Source: Pseudomonas graminis
GTDB taxonomy: Bacteria; Pseudomonadota; Gammaproteobacteria; Pseudomonadales; Pseudomonadaceae
Reading direction: 5' to 3'
Assembly (NCBI RefSeq): GCF_001705435.1
Contig: NZ_MDEN01000066.1
Span: 62,001 to 126,000, forward strand
DNA: 64,000 nucleotides
A program made the translations under genes and the position numbers. Shown here in pieces: positions 36,146 through 45,045 of this stretch; the first letter of the stretch is position 1; every line of letters starts with the position of its first letter. The notes below the pieces were generated by a model. That model worked only from the letters and a program-made list of their open reading frames with translations, ran no database searches and had not been told where the DNA came from.

Positions 36146-36311
36146 AGGGCTCCCTTCGCTGGGGGTGGGCATAGTTCACCGCCCCCAGAGGTGCCCGCCA
36201 GCCCACGGTCAGGTAAAGCTTGCTTGGATCCGGTGCCAACTGTGCCGGAGCGTTGGCCGGGCGCCAGGCGATGACGAAAAAGGGCAGTTGATCGGCCGGA
36301 TCGCTGTTCAT
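36111..36311 (-). CDS. Possible small protein coupled to the amidase
   Basis: A 66-residue frame beginning MNSDPADQLPFFVIAWRPAN. Its ATG overlaps the amidase stop by 4 bp (ATGA), the arrangement of translational coupling. It runs 35 bp into the 3' end of the convergent aldo-keto reductase gene. I do not recognise the protein and it has no clear domain. It may be chance, but the exact overlap and the stop-free frame support a gene. Confidence 0.35.
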   Translation of the reverse strand: MNSDPADQLPFFVIAWRPANAPAQLAPDPSKLYLTVGWRAPLGAVNYAHPQRREPFTPPTKAFPTS

Positions 36312-38047
36312 CGTCGCAGACTGCCTTCTCTGACCAGCGGATCTGTCGAGTTTTCGCGGGTGATTGGCCAGCAGGGCTGTGCACGCGGGGCAGGCGCTCG
36401 AAGCTGAGGCTCATCGGGTGCCTGTTGATGGTACTCGGGATGATGCTCCTGATAGTCCAAGGCCGCCTGAACCAGGCATGCATCGCTGAAGCGTGGTCCC
36501 CAGAACGCGGCGTTTACCGGCAACTGTCTGGTGATGCCAGTAGTCCCATGGCCGATGGGAAATGTCACCATTGGCCATCCCAGCGCATTGGGCAGATCGT
36601 AATAGAGACGTTGATTTTGCAATCCGGAGGGCTCGCCCAGTCCCATTCGAAACCCTACATTCGCGCCCAATGGCATGACCACCATGAAATCCACGCCTGC
36701 TTCATCCAGAGCGTCTTGCCATAAAGCCATTTGCGCGCGACGTCGCTGCTCCGCTTCTATTCGCACTGAGCACGGCATCTGTTCTATGACCGGGTGGGTG
36801 AATGCCGTGCCGTAGTAGCGCAGTAGTGTTTCCTTGTCGTCATCGGGTCGACCTGCGGCAAAGTCTTGGACGGCTTGCCAGTAACTTGCTTCGTATTGCT
36901 GGCAGTAAGTAGTCGCCATTGCGGGTGTTACAAATATGTCGGGGTTTTCAGTCGTCCACAGGATGGGTCCTGCGTAATAAAGACGGTTCACCTCATCGGC
37001 CATGTTTACTCCCTCAAATTCGATCACTCTTGCACCGAGCTGCTGCAACTGCTGTTTGAAGCGCTCAAAAGCCAGTCCATAGTCCGGGTCGTAGGTTTGT
37101 CCCGGAGGAGCGTCTGAGGCTGACATCCAGTCAGTCTGCGGCACGCCGATCGTCAGTCCCGTCAGTGGGGTATCCCCCGGACGTGGTGTGGTCGGCATCT
37201 GTGGGAACGGCAGCGGCGTGTACAGCGTTTGCGGATCGCCAAGGGGGTCAGGGCCTTGTATCGCGGCAAGAAGATGAGCGGCGTCCTGTACTGAACGTGC
37301 CATCGGACCGACTACATCCCAACCTATGCGCAACGGCATTAAGCCGCCGGTCGATACGTAGCCCAGTGACGGCTTGATGGCGCTGGCACCGTTGGCAGCG
37401 GCCGGAATGATCATGGAACCGCCGGTCTCCTCACCAAGCGTTGCGACACACAGCCGAGCGATCGGGGCAATAGCGGATCCGGAGCTTGATCCACCGGGCA
37501 CTTTGTCCACATCCCAAGCGTTACACCCAAAATCACCGACGGTGCTGCCTGAAAAGCGTGAGCAAATGGTATGACCCAGCACGACAGCCCCCGCAGCGCG
37601 CAATCGAGCGACGGCGGTGGCATTGCGAAGTGCGAAATTGGTACTGAATTCTGGTGCGCCATTCTTGCTCTCAAGGCCGACGATGCCTATGGAGTCCTTG
37701 ACGCCAACGGGTATTCCGCAAAGCATCGGCGCGATGCCACGCGGATCATCCGGATTGTTGATCCATGCATCGGCGTCTTGTGATTGGGCGAGCGCCTGCT
37801 CGCGATCAACCCGCACAAACGCGTTATAGCCGCCATTGTCGTTGTAGGTCTCAAACGGGCCATTGAGCTGATCAATGCGCTCAAGATAGGCAAGGGTGAT
37901 TTGCCGGGAAGTCAGTTCGCCAGTACGCAGCAATGCGGCCATTTCGACGAGCGAATAGTCGACCAGGCGCGCCTGACTTTTGATTTGCCGGCGCTGAAAT
38001 CGTTGGCCGATGCCCCATTGAAAGGCGTATTGCCAGAATCGGTTCAC
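36308..38047 (-). CDS. Amidase signature family protein
   Basis: A 579-residue amidase with the Ser-cisSer-Lys triad: Lys in GIPVGVKDSIGI (about 127), the cis-Ser in the Gly/Ser-rich GGSSSGSAIAP (about 200), and the nucleophile Ser in LGEETGGSMIIPAAANG (about 224). The start is GTG, with AGGGAG before it. No signal peptide is seen, although the N-terminus is basic and has a short hydrophobic segment. Members hydrolyse many amides; the substrate is unknown. The C-terminal tail is rich in Pro, Ala and Gln and is less conserved. Confidence 0.85.
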   Translation of the reverse strand: MNRFWQYAFQWGIGQRFQRRQIKSQARLVDYSLVEMAALLRTGELTSRQITLAYLERIDQLNGPFETYNDNGGYNAFVRVDREQALAQSQDADAWINNPDDPRGIAPMLCGIPVGVKDSIGIVGLESKNGAPEFSTNFALRNATAVARLRAAGAVVLGHTICSRFSGSTVGDFGCNAWDVDKVPGGSSSGSAIAPIARLCVATLGEETGGSMIIPAAANGASAIKPSLGYVSTGGLMPLRIGWDVVGPMARSVQDAAHLLAAIQGPDPLGDPQTLYTPLPFPQMPTTPRPGDTPLTGLTIGVPQTDWMSASDAPPGQTYDPDYGLAFERFKQQLQQLGARVIEFEGVNMADEVNRLYYAGPILWTTENPDIFVTPAMATTYCQQYEASYWQAVQDFAAGRPDDDKETLLRYYGTAFTHPVIEQMPCSVRIEAEQRRRAQMALWQDALDEAGVDFMVVMPLGANVGFRMGLGEPSGLQNQRLYYDLPNALGWPMVTFPIGHGTTGITRQLPVNAAFWGPRFSDACLVQAALDYQEHHPEYHQQAPDEPQLRAPAPRAQPCWPITRENSTDPLVREGSLRR

Positions 38048-38135
38048 GTGATTGAGCTCCCTGTCTCAGTGGTCGAGACTTCAGGAGCTAATCACTGTTG
38101 CCTTACGGCGTAAACTGTCATAAATGACAGCTCAC

Positions 38136-39572
38136 TCAGGCCTCATCACCCTCGTCATCGTCACCGCCATCGATCTTCATGCCCAATTCCTTGATCTTGC
38201 GGGTCAAGGTGTTACGGCCCCAGCCCAGCAGCACGGCAGCGTCGCGACGACGGCCAGCGGTATGCTTGAGCGCGGTCTCGATCATGATGCGTTCGAACGT
38301 CGGCACGGCGCTGTCCAGCAGGCTGGATTGGCCGCGCGCCAGCGCTTGATCCGCCCATTGGCGCAGCGCTTGTTCCCAGTTGGTCACCGGGGCAGCGTCC
38401 TGCGGCAGGCTCAGCAGTTCAGGCGGCAGATCGCTGACGTGCACTTCGCGGCCTGAAGCCATCACCGTGATCCAGCGGCAGGTGTTTTCCAACTGACGGA
38501 CGTTGCCCGGCCACGGCAGGTGCTTGAGGTATTCCTCCGTTTCCGCCTTCAATAGCTTGGGCTCAACGGCCAGTTCTTGCGCAGCGCGGCTGAGGAAGTG
38601 GCGTGCCAGCGTCGGGATGTCCTCGCGACGGTCGGACATGCGCGGGATGTGAATGCGGATCACGTTCAGGCGGTGAAACAAGTCTTCGCGGAACTTGCCG
38701 GCCTGGACCAGGGTTTCCAGATTCTGGTGGGTCGCCGCAATGATGCGCACGTCGACTTTGACCGGCACGTGACCGCCCACCCGGTAGAACTCGCCGTCTG
38801 CCAGCACGCGCAGCAGTCGGGTCTGGGTGTCGGCCGGCATGTCGCCGATTTCATCGAGAAACAGGGTGCCGCCGTCGGCCTGCTCGAAACGCCCGCGGCG
38901 CAGGTTCGCCGCGCCGGTGAACGCGCCTTTTTCATGGCCGAACAGTTCGGATTCCATCAAGTCTTTCGGAATTGCGGCCATGTTCAGCGCAATGAACGGC
39001 GACGCCGACCGTGGGCTGTGTCGGTGCAGGGCGTGGGCAACCAATTCTTTACCGGTCCCGGATTCGCCGTTGATCAACACGGTGATATTGGAGTGGCTCA
39101 AGCGGCCGATGGCGCGAAACACTTCCTGCATCGCCGGCGCTTCGCCGATGATTTCCGGCGTGCGGGTCAGGGTAGGCGGAACGGCCAGGCCTTGCTGCTC
39201 TTGAGCGTGCTGATTGGCGCGTTTGACCAGAGAAACGGCTTCGTCAACGTCGAACGGCTTGGGCAGGTACTCGAAGGCACCGCCCTGATAGGACGCCACG
39301 GCACTGTCGAGGTCCGAATGCGCGGTCATGATGATGACCGGCAGGCGCGGATGCTGTTCGCGAATGCGCGCCAGCAGGTCCAGGCCGCTGGCGCCGGGCA
39401 TGCGGATATCGGAAATGATCACGTCCGGTTGCTGGCGGGCCAGGCGGCTCATTACACCATCGGCGCTGTCGAAACTTTGTGTGGTCATGCCCTCTTGCTG
39501 CAGGGCTTTCTCCAGTACCCAGCGGATGGAACGGTCGTCATCGACGATCCAGACAGTTTCACTACGGCTCAT
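38136..39572 (-). CDS. ntrC: Nitrogen regulation response regulator NtrC
   Basis: A 478-residue sigma-54 activator. The receiver domain (1-120) has Asp55 as phosphate acceptor in VIISDIRMPG. The AAA+ domain (about 142-380) has GESGTGKE, an intact GAFTGA loop and TLFLDEIGD. The C-terminus has a Fis-type helix-turn-helix (about 430-470, with GRRRDAAVLLGWGRNTLTRK). Phosphorylated by NtrB under nitrogen limitation, it turns on glnA and other genes. Its ATG overlaps the ntrB stop by 4 bp. It offers a direct contrast to the altered activator at 5.4-6.2 kb. Confidence 0.97.
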   Translation of the reverse strand: MSRSETVWIVDDDRSIRWVLEKALQQEGMTTQSFDSADGVMSRLARQQPDVIISDIRMPGASGLDLLARIREQHPRLPVIIMTAHSDLDSAVASYQGGAFEYLPKPFDVDEAVSLVKRANQHAQEQQGLAVPPTLTRTPEIIGEAPAMQEVFRAIGRLSHSNITVLINGESGTGKELVAHALHRHSPRSASPFIALNMAAIPKDLMESELFGHEKGAFTGAANLRRGRFEQADGGTLFLDEIGDMPADTQTRLLRVLADGEFYRVGGHVPVKVDVRIIAATHQNLETLVQAGKFREDLFHRLNVIRIHIPRMSDRREDIPTLARHFLSRAAQELAVEPKLLKAETEEYLKHLPWPGNVRQLENTCRWITVMASGREVHVSDLPPELLSLPQDAAPVTNWEQALRQWADQALARGQSSLLDSAVPTFERIMIETALKHTAGRRRDAAVLLGWGRNTLTRKIKELGMKIDGGDDDEGDEA

Positions 39573-40654
39573 GTCGACGCTGCTCCTTGTTCCAGCGGCA
39601 GGAAGATCGAGAATGTTGTATGGCCAGGATGGCTATCACACTCGATCAGCCCCTGGTGCTGACTGATGATGTTCTGGGTAATGGCAAGGCCCAGCCCGGT
39701 GCCATCCGGGCGGCCGCTGACCATGGGATAAAAAATGGTTTCTTGCAGCTCCGGCGGAATGCCGGGGCCGTTGTCGATGATTTCGATCTTGCTGACCAGA
39801 CGATGGCGCACGTGGCCGATGGTGAACTGACGCATGGCGCGCGTGCGCAGGCTGATGCGGCCCAGACGCAGCTCGTTCTGGCTGCTGATCGCCTGCATGG
39901 CATTGCGCACGATATTGAGCACCGCCTGAATCATCTGCTCGCGGTCGATCAGTACATCGGGAATGCTCGGGTCGTAGTCGCGCACGAGGGTGATGCATCC
40001 CTGGCTTTCGGCTTCGACCAGGCTGCACACGCGCTCGAGCACTTCATGCACGTTGGTCATCGCCAGCATCGGCAGCTTGTTCGAGCCCAGCATACGGTCG
40101 ACCAGATTACGCAGACGGTCGGCCTCTTCGATGATGACGTTGGTGTAGTCCTTGAGGCTCTCCTCCGGCAGCTCACGTGCCAGCAACTGCGCGGCACCGC
40201 GAATCCCGCCAAGGGGGTTCTTGATCTCATGGGCCAGGCCACGCACCAGCATCTTGGTGGTTTCCTGCTTGGACAGCTGAGCCTCCTCCTTGGTGATGCG
40301 CAGCAAGCGATCACGGGGATGGACTTCCAGCAGCAGCATCGTCTCGGCCTGGGAAAGGATCGGCGTGACGGCGTAATCAACCGTCAGCGTCTGGCCGGTC
40401 AGTGCGGTGAGCATGGCCTCACGCTTGGTAAACGGATGGGCCTGTTCGACTGCCTGACGAAGCGAGCTCAGCGCTTCGGCGGATTCGGTGAACAGCTCGC
40501 TGATGAATTGTCCGTGGCTGCGCTGACCGCTGATGGCCAGCAGCATTTCAGCGGCAGGATTCATGTACTCGAGGCGCAGGTCCGAGTTGAGCAGAATCGT
40601 GGCAGTGGTCAGGTTGTCGAGTAACAACCGATGCAACGCATCGCTGATAGTCAT
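39569..40654 (-). CDS. ntrB: Nitrogen regulation sensor kinase NtrB
   Basis: A 361-residue soluble histidine kinase. A PAS domain (about 10-80) is followed by the dimerisation domain with the phospho-His in LAHEIKNPLGGIRGAAQLL (about residue 140) and an ATP-binding domain with the N-box region and DNGPGIPPE and GTGLGLAI. It phosphorylates or dephosphorylates NtrC according to the state of the PII protein. It is transcribed with ntrC, and a candidate sigma-54 promoter lies 130 bp upstream. Confidence 0.96.
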   Translation of the reverse strand: MTISDALHRLLLDNLTTATILLNSDLRLEYMNPAAEMLLAISGQRSHGQFISELFTESAEALSSLRQAVEQAHPFTKREAMLTALTGQTLTVDYAVTPILSQAETMLLLEVHPRDRLLRITKEEAQLSKQETTKMLVRGLAHEIKNPLGGIRGAAQLLARELPEESLKDYTNVIIEEADRLRNLVDRMLGSNKLPMLAMTNVHEVLERVCSLVEAESQGCITLVRDYDPSIPDVLIDREQMIQAVLNIVRNAMQAISSQNELRLGRISLRTRAMRQFTIGHVRHRLVSKIEIIDNGPGIPPELQETIFYPMVSGRPDGTGLGLAITQNIISQHQGLIECDSHPGHTTFSIFLPLEQGAAST

Positions 40655-40779
40655 GAATCCCGGTGACCTCTTTTGGCTCTATGCACACGGTCTGGGCCGT
40701 GAGTGCAGGCTCTGATTGGTCTTTGCCAGCGTATGGAAACCGCTGAAACGTGTGATGTGCTCGCGCATTCATTACAAAA

Positions 40780-40795
40780 TGCAAAAACCAAACCA
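40780..40795 (-). promoter_or_regulatory. Candidate sigma-54 promoter of ntrBC
   Basis: On the minus strand, TGGTTTGGTTTTTGCA has GG and GC at the -24/-12 spacing and matches 9 of 12 informative bases of TGGCACG-N4-TTGCA. It lies 126 bp before the ntrB start. Confidence 0.35.
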
Positions 40796-40881
40796 AGGCT
40801 CCGAAAAGAAGCGCGGATTGAGGAATTGCGAGCGTTTTTTGCACGGCAGGCCCGGCGACAGTGCATGAATTCCGGAATGCT

Positions 40882-40938
40882 GAACCAAAATGGGCTTTTA
40901 GAACGAAACCTTGTTCAGGTTGCGCACCATAATAGAGC
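40882..40938. promoter_or_regulatory. Candidate NtrC sites upstream of ntrB
   Basis: GAACCAAAATGGGCT (40882-40896) keeps the core and left half of the GCACC-N5-GGTGC type. GCACCATAATAGAGC (40924-40938) keeps the left half fully and 3 of 5 bases of the right. They are 42 bp apart, four turns, and 90-160 bp before the candidate promoter. The other parts of the 40655-40957 gap show no gene. Confidence 0.35.
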
Positions 40939-40957
40939 ATAGCCAGTCAGGCATGGT

Positions 40958-41602
40958 TTAGCGGAAAAATGGAAAGAAGCTCGATTCTTCTTCTGGCTTG
41001 TCCTTGAGGGGGCATTCGGGGCGCACGCCGTAATCATCCGTTTTGCAAGGCTGTGCGAGCCGCTTCTGCGCCAGAGAGATGCGTATCAGGTGAAAGGGCT
41101 GATTGGGGGTTCGCTCCAGCACTCGACCGTATTGATCGATGATCTCCACGGACAGCTGGTGAGTGCCGCGGTCGATGTTGGTCAGCGGAAACACCGGGCT
41201 GCGCGTCGGCTCGCCATAGGGTTTGCTGTCGAGCAGTAACCGGTACAGGTGGTCTGGCTGTAGCTCTGGCTCATTGCTGACGGTGACGTTCAGGTTGCCC
41301 TCAATGTCGCGAATCGTGCTGTCAGGTTCCGGCGCCAGAATGCGCAGCAACTGATAATGAAAGATGGGACCCGCCGCTGGCTTCGGTTTGGATGGCCGAC
41401 TGGGCGCCTTCGCAGGCTGATCGACCCGGTTGGTCGGCGCAATGTCGACCTTCTTCGCATTGCGGTGAGGTTGGTCGGTGAAGACCCGATTCCCGTCTGC
41501 ATCGACGTAGGTATACACCTGGGAGAGGGCGGACTGACTTACGCCGAACAGCAGGCAGAGGGCAATGGCCAACCGGCAAAAGTGTTTAAGGTCTGCCGAC
41601 AT
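40958..41602 (-). CDS. DUF4124 domain-containing periplasmic protein (copy 2)
   Basis: A 214-residue exported protein with a signal peptide ending near SQSALS (about residue 27), followed by the DUF4124 motif VYTYVDADGNRVFTDQPHRN. A central Pro/Lys-rich linker leads to a second domain (about 85-190) that resembles a bacterial Ig-like fold (TIRDIEGNLNVTVSNEPELQ). Function is unknown. Its start overlaps the preceding DUF4124 gene by 17 bp. Pairs of these genes between glnA and ntrB are usual in Pseudomonas. Confidence 0.8.
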   Translation of the reverse strand: MSADLKHFCRLAIALCLLFGVSQSALSQVYTYVDADGNRVFTDQPHRNAKKVDIAPTNRVDQPAKAPSRPSKPKPAAGPIFHYQLLRILAPEPDSTIRDIEGNLNVTVSNEPELQPDHLYRLLLDSKPYGEPTRSPVFPLTNIDRGTHQLSVEIIDQYGRVLERTPNQPFHLIRISLAQKRLAQPCKTDDYGVRPECPLKDKPEEESSFFPFFR

Positions 41603-42116
41603 GAACTCGCTGCACTGTCAGGTTGACCGTCTTGCTTTGCTGGATGGAACGCTGATTTTCCAGCACCTGAACCGAAAAGCTGTGTTCGCCCCGTTCAAGC
41701 TCCATCACCTGCAGTCGCGGAATATTGGTGGGCTGGCCGTAGGGCGTGCCGTCCACTATCAACTGCAGCAAATGCCCGGGCTGCAGACGAGGCTCAATGG
41801 CCACGCCAACGGTAAACGAGCCGTTGTTGGCACGAAGCGCTTCGTCCTGGGGCAAGTCTTTCAGCGCGAGCACCTGATAGGTGGCAGCGGTTTGCTGGTT
41901 CTGGTTCTGCGTCGCGGGCAGTGGCGGCGGCGCGGCAGGCACCACGGTCTCGACGCTGTTGAGCGGCGGCAGCTCGACAGTCTCGGCTTTGGTGCCGTTC
42001 GGCGGCTGGTTGCTGTACGCCGTGTTACCGGAGGCATCGGTGTATTTGTAAATCTGCGCGGCAGCGGGCAGTGCAAACACCAGCAGCAGAAGGGCGAGAC
42101 ATTGACGCATGAACAC
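41586..42116 (-). CDS. DUF4124 domain-containing periplasmic protein (copy 1)
   Basis: A 176-residue exported protein with a signal peptide (MRQCLALLLLVFALPAAA after the first residues) and the DUF4124 motif IYKYTDASGNTAYSNQPPNG. The C-terminal half (about 85-170) corresponds to the second domain of the neighbouring copy (LKDLPQDEALRANNGSFTVG against TIRDIEGNLNVTVSNEPELQ). The two proteins are homologous over their whole length, and the shorter lacks part of the linker. The function is not known. Confidence 0.8.
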   Translation of the reverse strand: MFMRQCLALLLLVFALPAAAQIYKYTDASGNTAYSNQPPNGTKAETVELPPLNSVETVVPAAPPPLPATQNQNQQTAATYQVLALKDLPQDEALRANNGSFTVGVAIEPRLQPGHLLQLIVDGTPYGQPTNIPRLQVMELERGEHSFSVQVLENQRSIQQSKTVNLTVQRVHVGRP

Positions 42117-42237
42117 TCCAGTGCAGCGATCAGGACAACCAACAATGGTGCCGCGCTCAATGCATGGCGCGGCACAGGATCAGCATAGAGGAATACTGAT
42201 CGACGGTGTCAGTTGAGAAGCGGATCTGCGTGCCTGC

Positions 42238-42804
42238 TTACTGGCTTGCCTTGATCCGGCAAAGGTCGCCTGCCGCCCGTTGCAACGCGGTCACGATGAC
42301 CGGATCACTTGCCTGCCGCTGGATTTCCGACTGCACCCAACCCGGGCACTTGGCATCGCTGCGATAAGGCTGAAACGCCGAGTAACTTTGCATCAACACC
42401 GGCAGCAGCGTATCCAGCCGACCCCGGATGCCATCGGTGAGACTGGATTCGGGCTTCTCCGGAGAGTGGCCGGTTTCACGCCACTGCTCGATGCGCGCGT
42501 ATTGCACCATCTTGTTGGCTTCCATCTGGGCGGTCATGAACTCGCGCACGTCGTCGGCCGCCAGTTTGAATTCACCCGCCCGTGATTCGGCGCTCTGGAT
42601 CACCTGGCGCTCGCGCTCACTGTCCTGTACTGGCTTGCCGCTGTGCCATTTGCTGCGCGCCACGTCATTGGCGATTTCCAGCCTTTGCTCCATGGCCGCA
42701 ATAAGCGGCTGAAGTTGCCCAGGAGGCTGCTGAGCAGGCGCCGCGTGAACGCCGGTCGACACCAGGCCGCAGGCCAGGGCGGCGAGTTGGAGCTGTTTGA
42801 GCAT
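42238..42804 (-). CDS. Secreted gamma-class chorismate mutase (AroQ-gamma)
   Basis: A 188-residue exported chorismate mutase. A signal peptide ending at GVHA is followed by the AroQ core: RLEIANDVARSKW (Arg and Lys ligands) and DSERERQVIQS, then FMTAQMEANKMVQYARIEQW with the helix of the active-site Gln. It would convert chorismate to prephenate in the periplasm or outside. I chose the ATG at 42804 because GAGG lies 8 nt before it. It lies 28 bp after a cupin lipoprotein gene on the same strand, both between glnA and the DUF4124 genes. Similar enzymes of plant-associated bacteria are thought to interfere with host aromatic metabolism. Confidence 0.8.
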   Translation of the reverse strand: MLKQLQLAALACGLVSTGVHAAPAQQPPGQLQPLIAAMEQRLEIANDVARSKWHSGKPVQDSERERQVIQSAESRAGEFKLAADDVREFMTAQMEANKMVQYARIEQWRETGHSPEKPESSLTDGIRGRLDTLLPVLMQSYSAFQPYRSDAKCPGWVQSEIQRQASDPVIVTALQRAAGDLCRIKASQ

Positions 42805-42832
42805 TGTCATGTCCTCACGTATGACCAAGCGA

Positions 42833-43282
42833 TCACTGTTTAACATTTTGGCTGGAAGAAAGTGGCATTCCCGGTGTTCCGGCGTAAAAAACGACGAGCT
42901 CCACGGCGGTGTCTCCCGTCAGGCCTCGGTGCTGCCTGGCGACCATTTCAGGCAGCACATCGCCTGGTTTCAGCTGAATCGACTTGCCGCCTTCGCGGGT
43001 TTCCACCGTGAGATTGCCGGACACGACATAGGCCGCATTGGGCATCGGGTGCTCGTGCCATTTGAGGGCGGTGTTGGCGGGGATCTTGATGTTGAGGACC
43101 GTCAGCTCAGGGTTGCCGACAGGGTAGGCGTCATAGGGTGTTCCGTCCCAGGAAGTTGAGCTTTTGAGCAGAACGGTGGACTCGACCGTTGAGACTGGAG
43201 CGGAGCTGGACGTTTGCGCGGTGGCGCATCCGCCAAGGGCGATCATCGCCAGCAGCAGGCAGGCGGGGGTGATGTTGAGCAT
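42833..43282 (-). CDS. Cupin-domain lipoprotein
   Basis: A 149-residue protein with a lipoprotein signal (lipobox ALGGC near residue 18) and a cupin fold: the metal motif KWHEHPMPNAAYVVSGNLTV near residue 74 and a second cupin segment later (ARQHRGLTGDTAVELVVFYA). I chose the ATG at 43282, since the frame upstream (to a TTG at 43393) encodes no signal peptide. The ligand and reaction are unknown. It lies next to and probably in one operon with the chorismate mutase. Confidence 0.75.
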   Translation of the reverse strand: MLNITPACLLLAMIALGGCATAQTSSSAPVSTVESTVLLKSSTSWDGTPYDAYPVGNPELTVLNIKIPANTALKWHEHPMPNAAYVVSGNLTVETREGGKSIQLKPGDVLPEMVARQHRGLTGDTAVELVVFYAGTPGMPLSSSQNVKQ

Positions 43283-43396
43283 GAAAGAAATCCTTGTGCT
43301 TGTTGAAGAGCAGAAAGCACAAGGTTGCCGGAAGCATCGTTCCCATCTGCGGTACATATTTATAGCGACTGAACAATACGCGCTCAGTAACAAAAA

Positions 43397-43417
43397 AGGC
43401 CTCCCGAAGGAGGCCTC
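43397..43417 (-). terminator. Rho-independent terminator of glnA
   Basis: On the minus strand, AGGCCTCC-TTCG-GGAGGCCT is followed by TTTTTTG. It lies 33 bp after the glnA stop codon. Confidence 0.9.
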
Positions 43418-43449
43418 TTGTTCACGCGGCTTACGCCGGCGCGACTGGA

Positions 43450-44856
43450 TCAGCAGCTGTAGTACAGCTCATATTCCAGTGGGTGTACGAAGGTGCGTAC
43501 TTTGATTTCTTCTTCGGATTTCAGAGCGATGTAAGCGTCGATGAAGTCGTCGCTGAATACGCCGCCTTTGGTCAGGAACGCACGGCCTTTATCCAGCTCT
43601 TCCAGGGCTTCTTTCAGGCTGCCGCAAACCTGTGGGATCTCTTTCGCCTCTTCAGGCGGCAGGTCATACAGGTTTTTGTCAGCAGCATCGCCAGGGTGGA
43701 TCTTGTTCTGGATGCCGTCCAGGCCTGCCATCAACAGGGCAGCGAATGCCAGGTACGGGTTGGCTGCCGGGTCCGGGAAACGTGCTTCGATACGACGGCC
43801 TTTAGGGCTATTGACGTAAGGAATACGGATCGAAGCCGAACGGTTACGAGCCGAGTAGGCCAGCATGACCGGCGCTTCGAAGCCTGGAACCAGACGCTTG
43901 TAGGAGTTGGTTGCCGGGTTGGTGAAGCCGTTCAGGGCCTTGCCGTGTTTGATGATGCCGCCGATGAAGTACAGAGCGGTGTCGGACAGGCCGGCATAAC
44001 CTTCGCCTGCGAAGGTGTTCTTGCCATCTTTGGAGATGGACATGTGAACGTGCATACCCGAACCGTTATCGCCGTACAGAGGCTTGGGCATGAAGGTAGC
44101 GGTGCGGCCGTAAGCGTCGGCAACGTTATGCACGACGTATTTCAGGGTCTGAACTTCGTCAGCCTTTTTAACCAGCGTGTTGAATTTCACGCCGATTTCG
44201 TTCTGGCCAGCGGTTGCGACTTCGTGGTGGTGAACTTCGACGACCTGGCCCATTTCTTCCAGAGCGTTGCACATTGCGGTGCGGATTTCGTGGTCGTGGT
44301 CGAACGGTGGAACCGGGAAGTAGCCGCCTTTGATACCTGGACGGTGGCCCTTGTTGCCGCCTTCGATGTCAGCGTCGGACATCCACGAACCTTGTTCGGA
44401 GTAGATCTTGAACATGGAGCCGGAGATATCGGACTTGAATTTCACTTCGTCGAAGATGAAGAATTCTGGCTCAGGGCCGGCAAATACAGTGTCACCGATG
44501 CCGGTCGACTTCAGGTATTCCTCCGCGCGGTGAGCGATGGCGCGTGGGTCGCGATCGTAACCTTGCATGGTCGACGGTTCGATGATGTCGCAAACCAGGA
44601 TCAGGGTAGGCTCTTCGGTGAACGGATCCAGGACGGCGGTTTCGTCGTCCGGCAGCAGGATCATGTCGGAGGCTTCGATGCCTTTCCAGCCCGAGATGGA
44701 GGAACCGTCGAACATTTTGCCGACTTCGAAGAAGTCGTCTTCCAGCGCATCTCGGGCCGGCATGGTCACGTGGTGCTGAGTGCCTTTGGTGTCCGTGAAG
44801 CGCAGATCAATCCACTTAACGTCATGATCTTTGATGAGTTGAACCGACTTCGACAT
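43450..44856 (-). CDS. glnA: Type I glutamine synthetase
   Basis: A 468-residue enzyme that makes glutamine from glutamate, ammonia and ATP. Active-site segments are MFDGSSISGWKGI (about 49), NGSGMHVHMSI (about 265) and the NRSASIRIPY loop (about 338). Tyr397 in NLYDLPPE is the site adenylylated by GlnE in this class. It starts after GGAGGACAAC. Transcription is from the sigma-54 promoter with NtrC site described in the gap to thiI. It is followed by a clear terminator. Confidence 0.97.
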   Translation of the reverse strand: MSKSVQLIKDHDVKWIDLRFTDTKGTQHHVTMPARDALEDDFFEVGKMFDGSSISGWKGIEASDMILLPDDETAVLDPFTEEPTLILVCDIIEPSTMQGYDRDPRAIAHRAEEYLKSTGIGDTVFAGPEPEFFIFDEVKFKSDISGSMFKIYSEQGSWMSDADIEGGNKGHRPGIKGGYFPVPPFDHDHEIRTAMCNALEEMGQVVEVHHHEVATAGQNEIGVKFNTLVKKADEVQTLKYVVHNVADAYGRTATFMPKPLYGDNGSGMHVHMSISKDGKNTFAGEGYAGLSDTALYFIGGIIKHGKALNGFTNPATNSYKRLVPGFEAPVMLAYSARNRSASIRIPYVNSPKGRRIEARFPDPAANPYLAFAALLMAGLDGIQNKIHPGDAADKNLYDLPPEEAKEIPQVCGSLKEALEELDKGRAFLTKGGVFSDDFIDAYIALKSEEEIKVRTFVHPLEYELYYSC

Positions 44857-44956
44857 GTTGTCCTCCGGGGTGGATTAGGGCCTGAGTAGTAGTGGGCCCT
44901 TCAATTTGGGTGATGCCGGGCGCGATACTCGACCAAGGCAACCTGCCTCACAAGGG

Positions 44957-44973
44957 AGCAATTTGCATGCCAG
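44957..44973 (-). promoter_or_regulatory. Sigma-54 promoter of glnA
   Basis: On the minus strand, CTGGCATGCAAATTGCT matches the YTGGCACG-N4-TTGCW consensus at all but one informative base. It lies 101 bp before the glnA start codon. Confidence 0.85.
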
Positions 44974-45045
44974 TGCCCTGTGTTGGGATTTCCTCGGGAA
45001 TACCTGTCTTTTAGCGCGTTAAACGTCGCATATTCGAAAACAGGC

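Noticed and set aside
43283..43393. Longer start for the cupin lipoprotein
   Set aside because: It would place an odd Cys/Arg-rich stretch before a clear lipoprotein signal, and starts at a TTG without a ribosome site.
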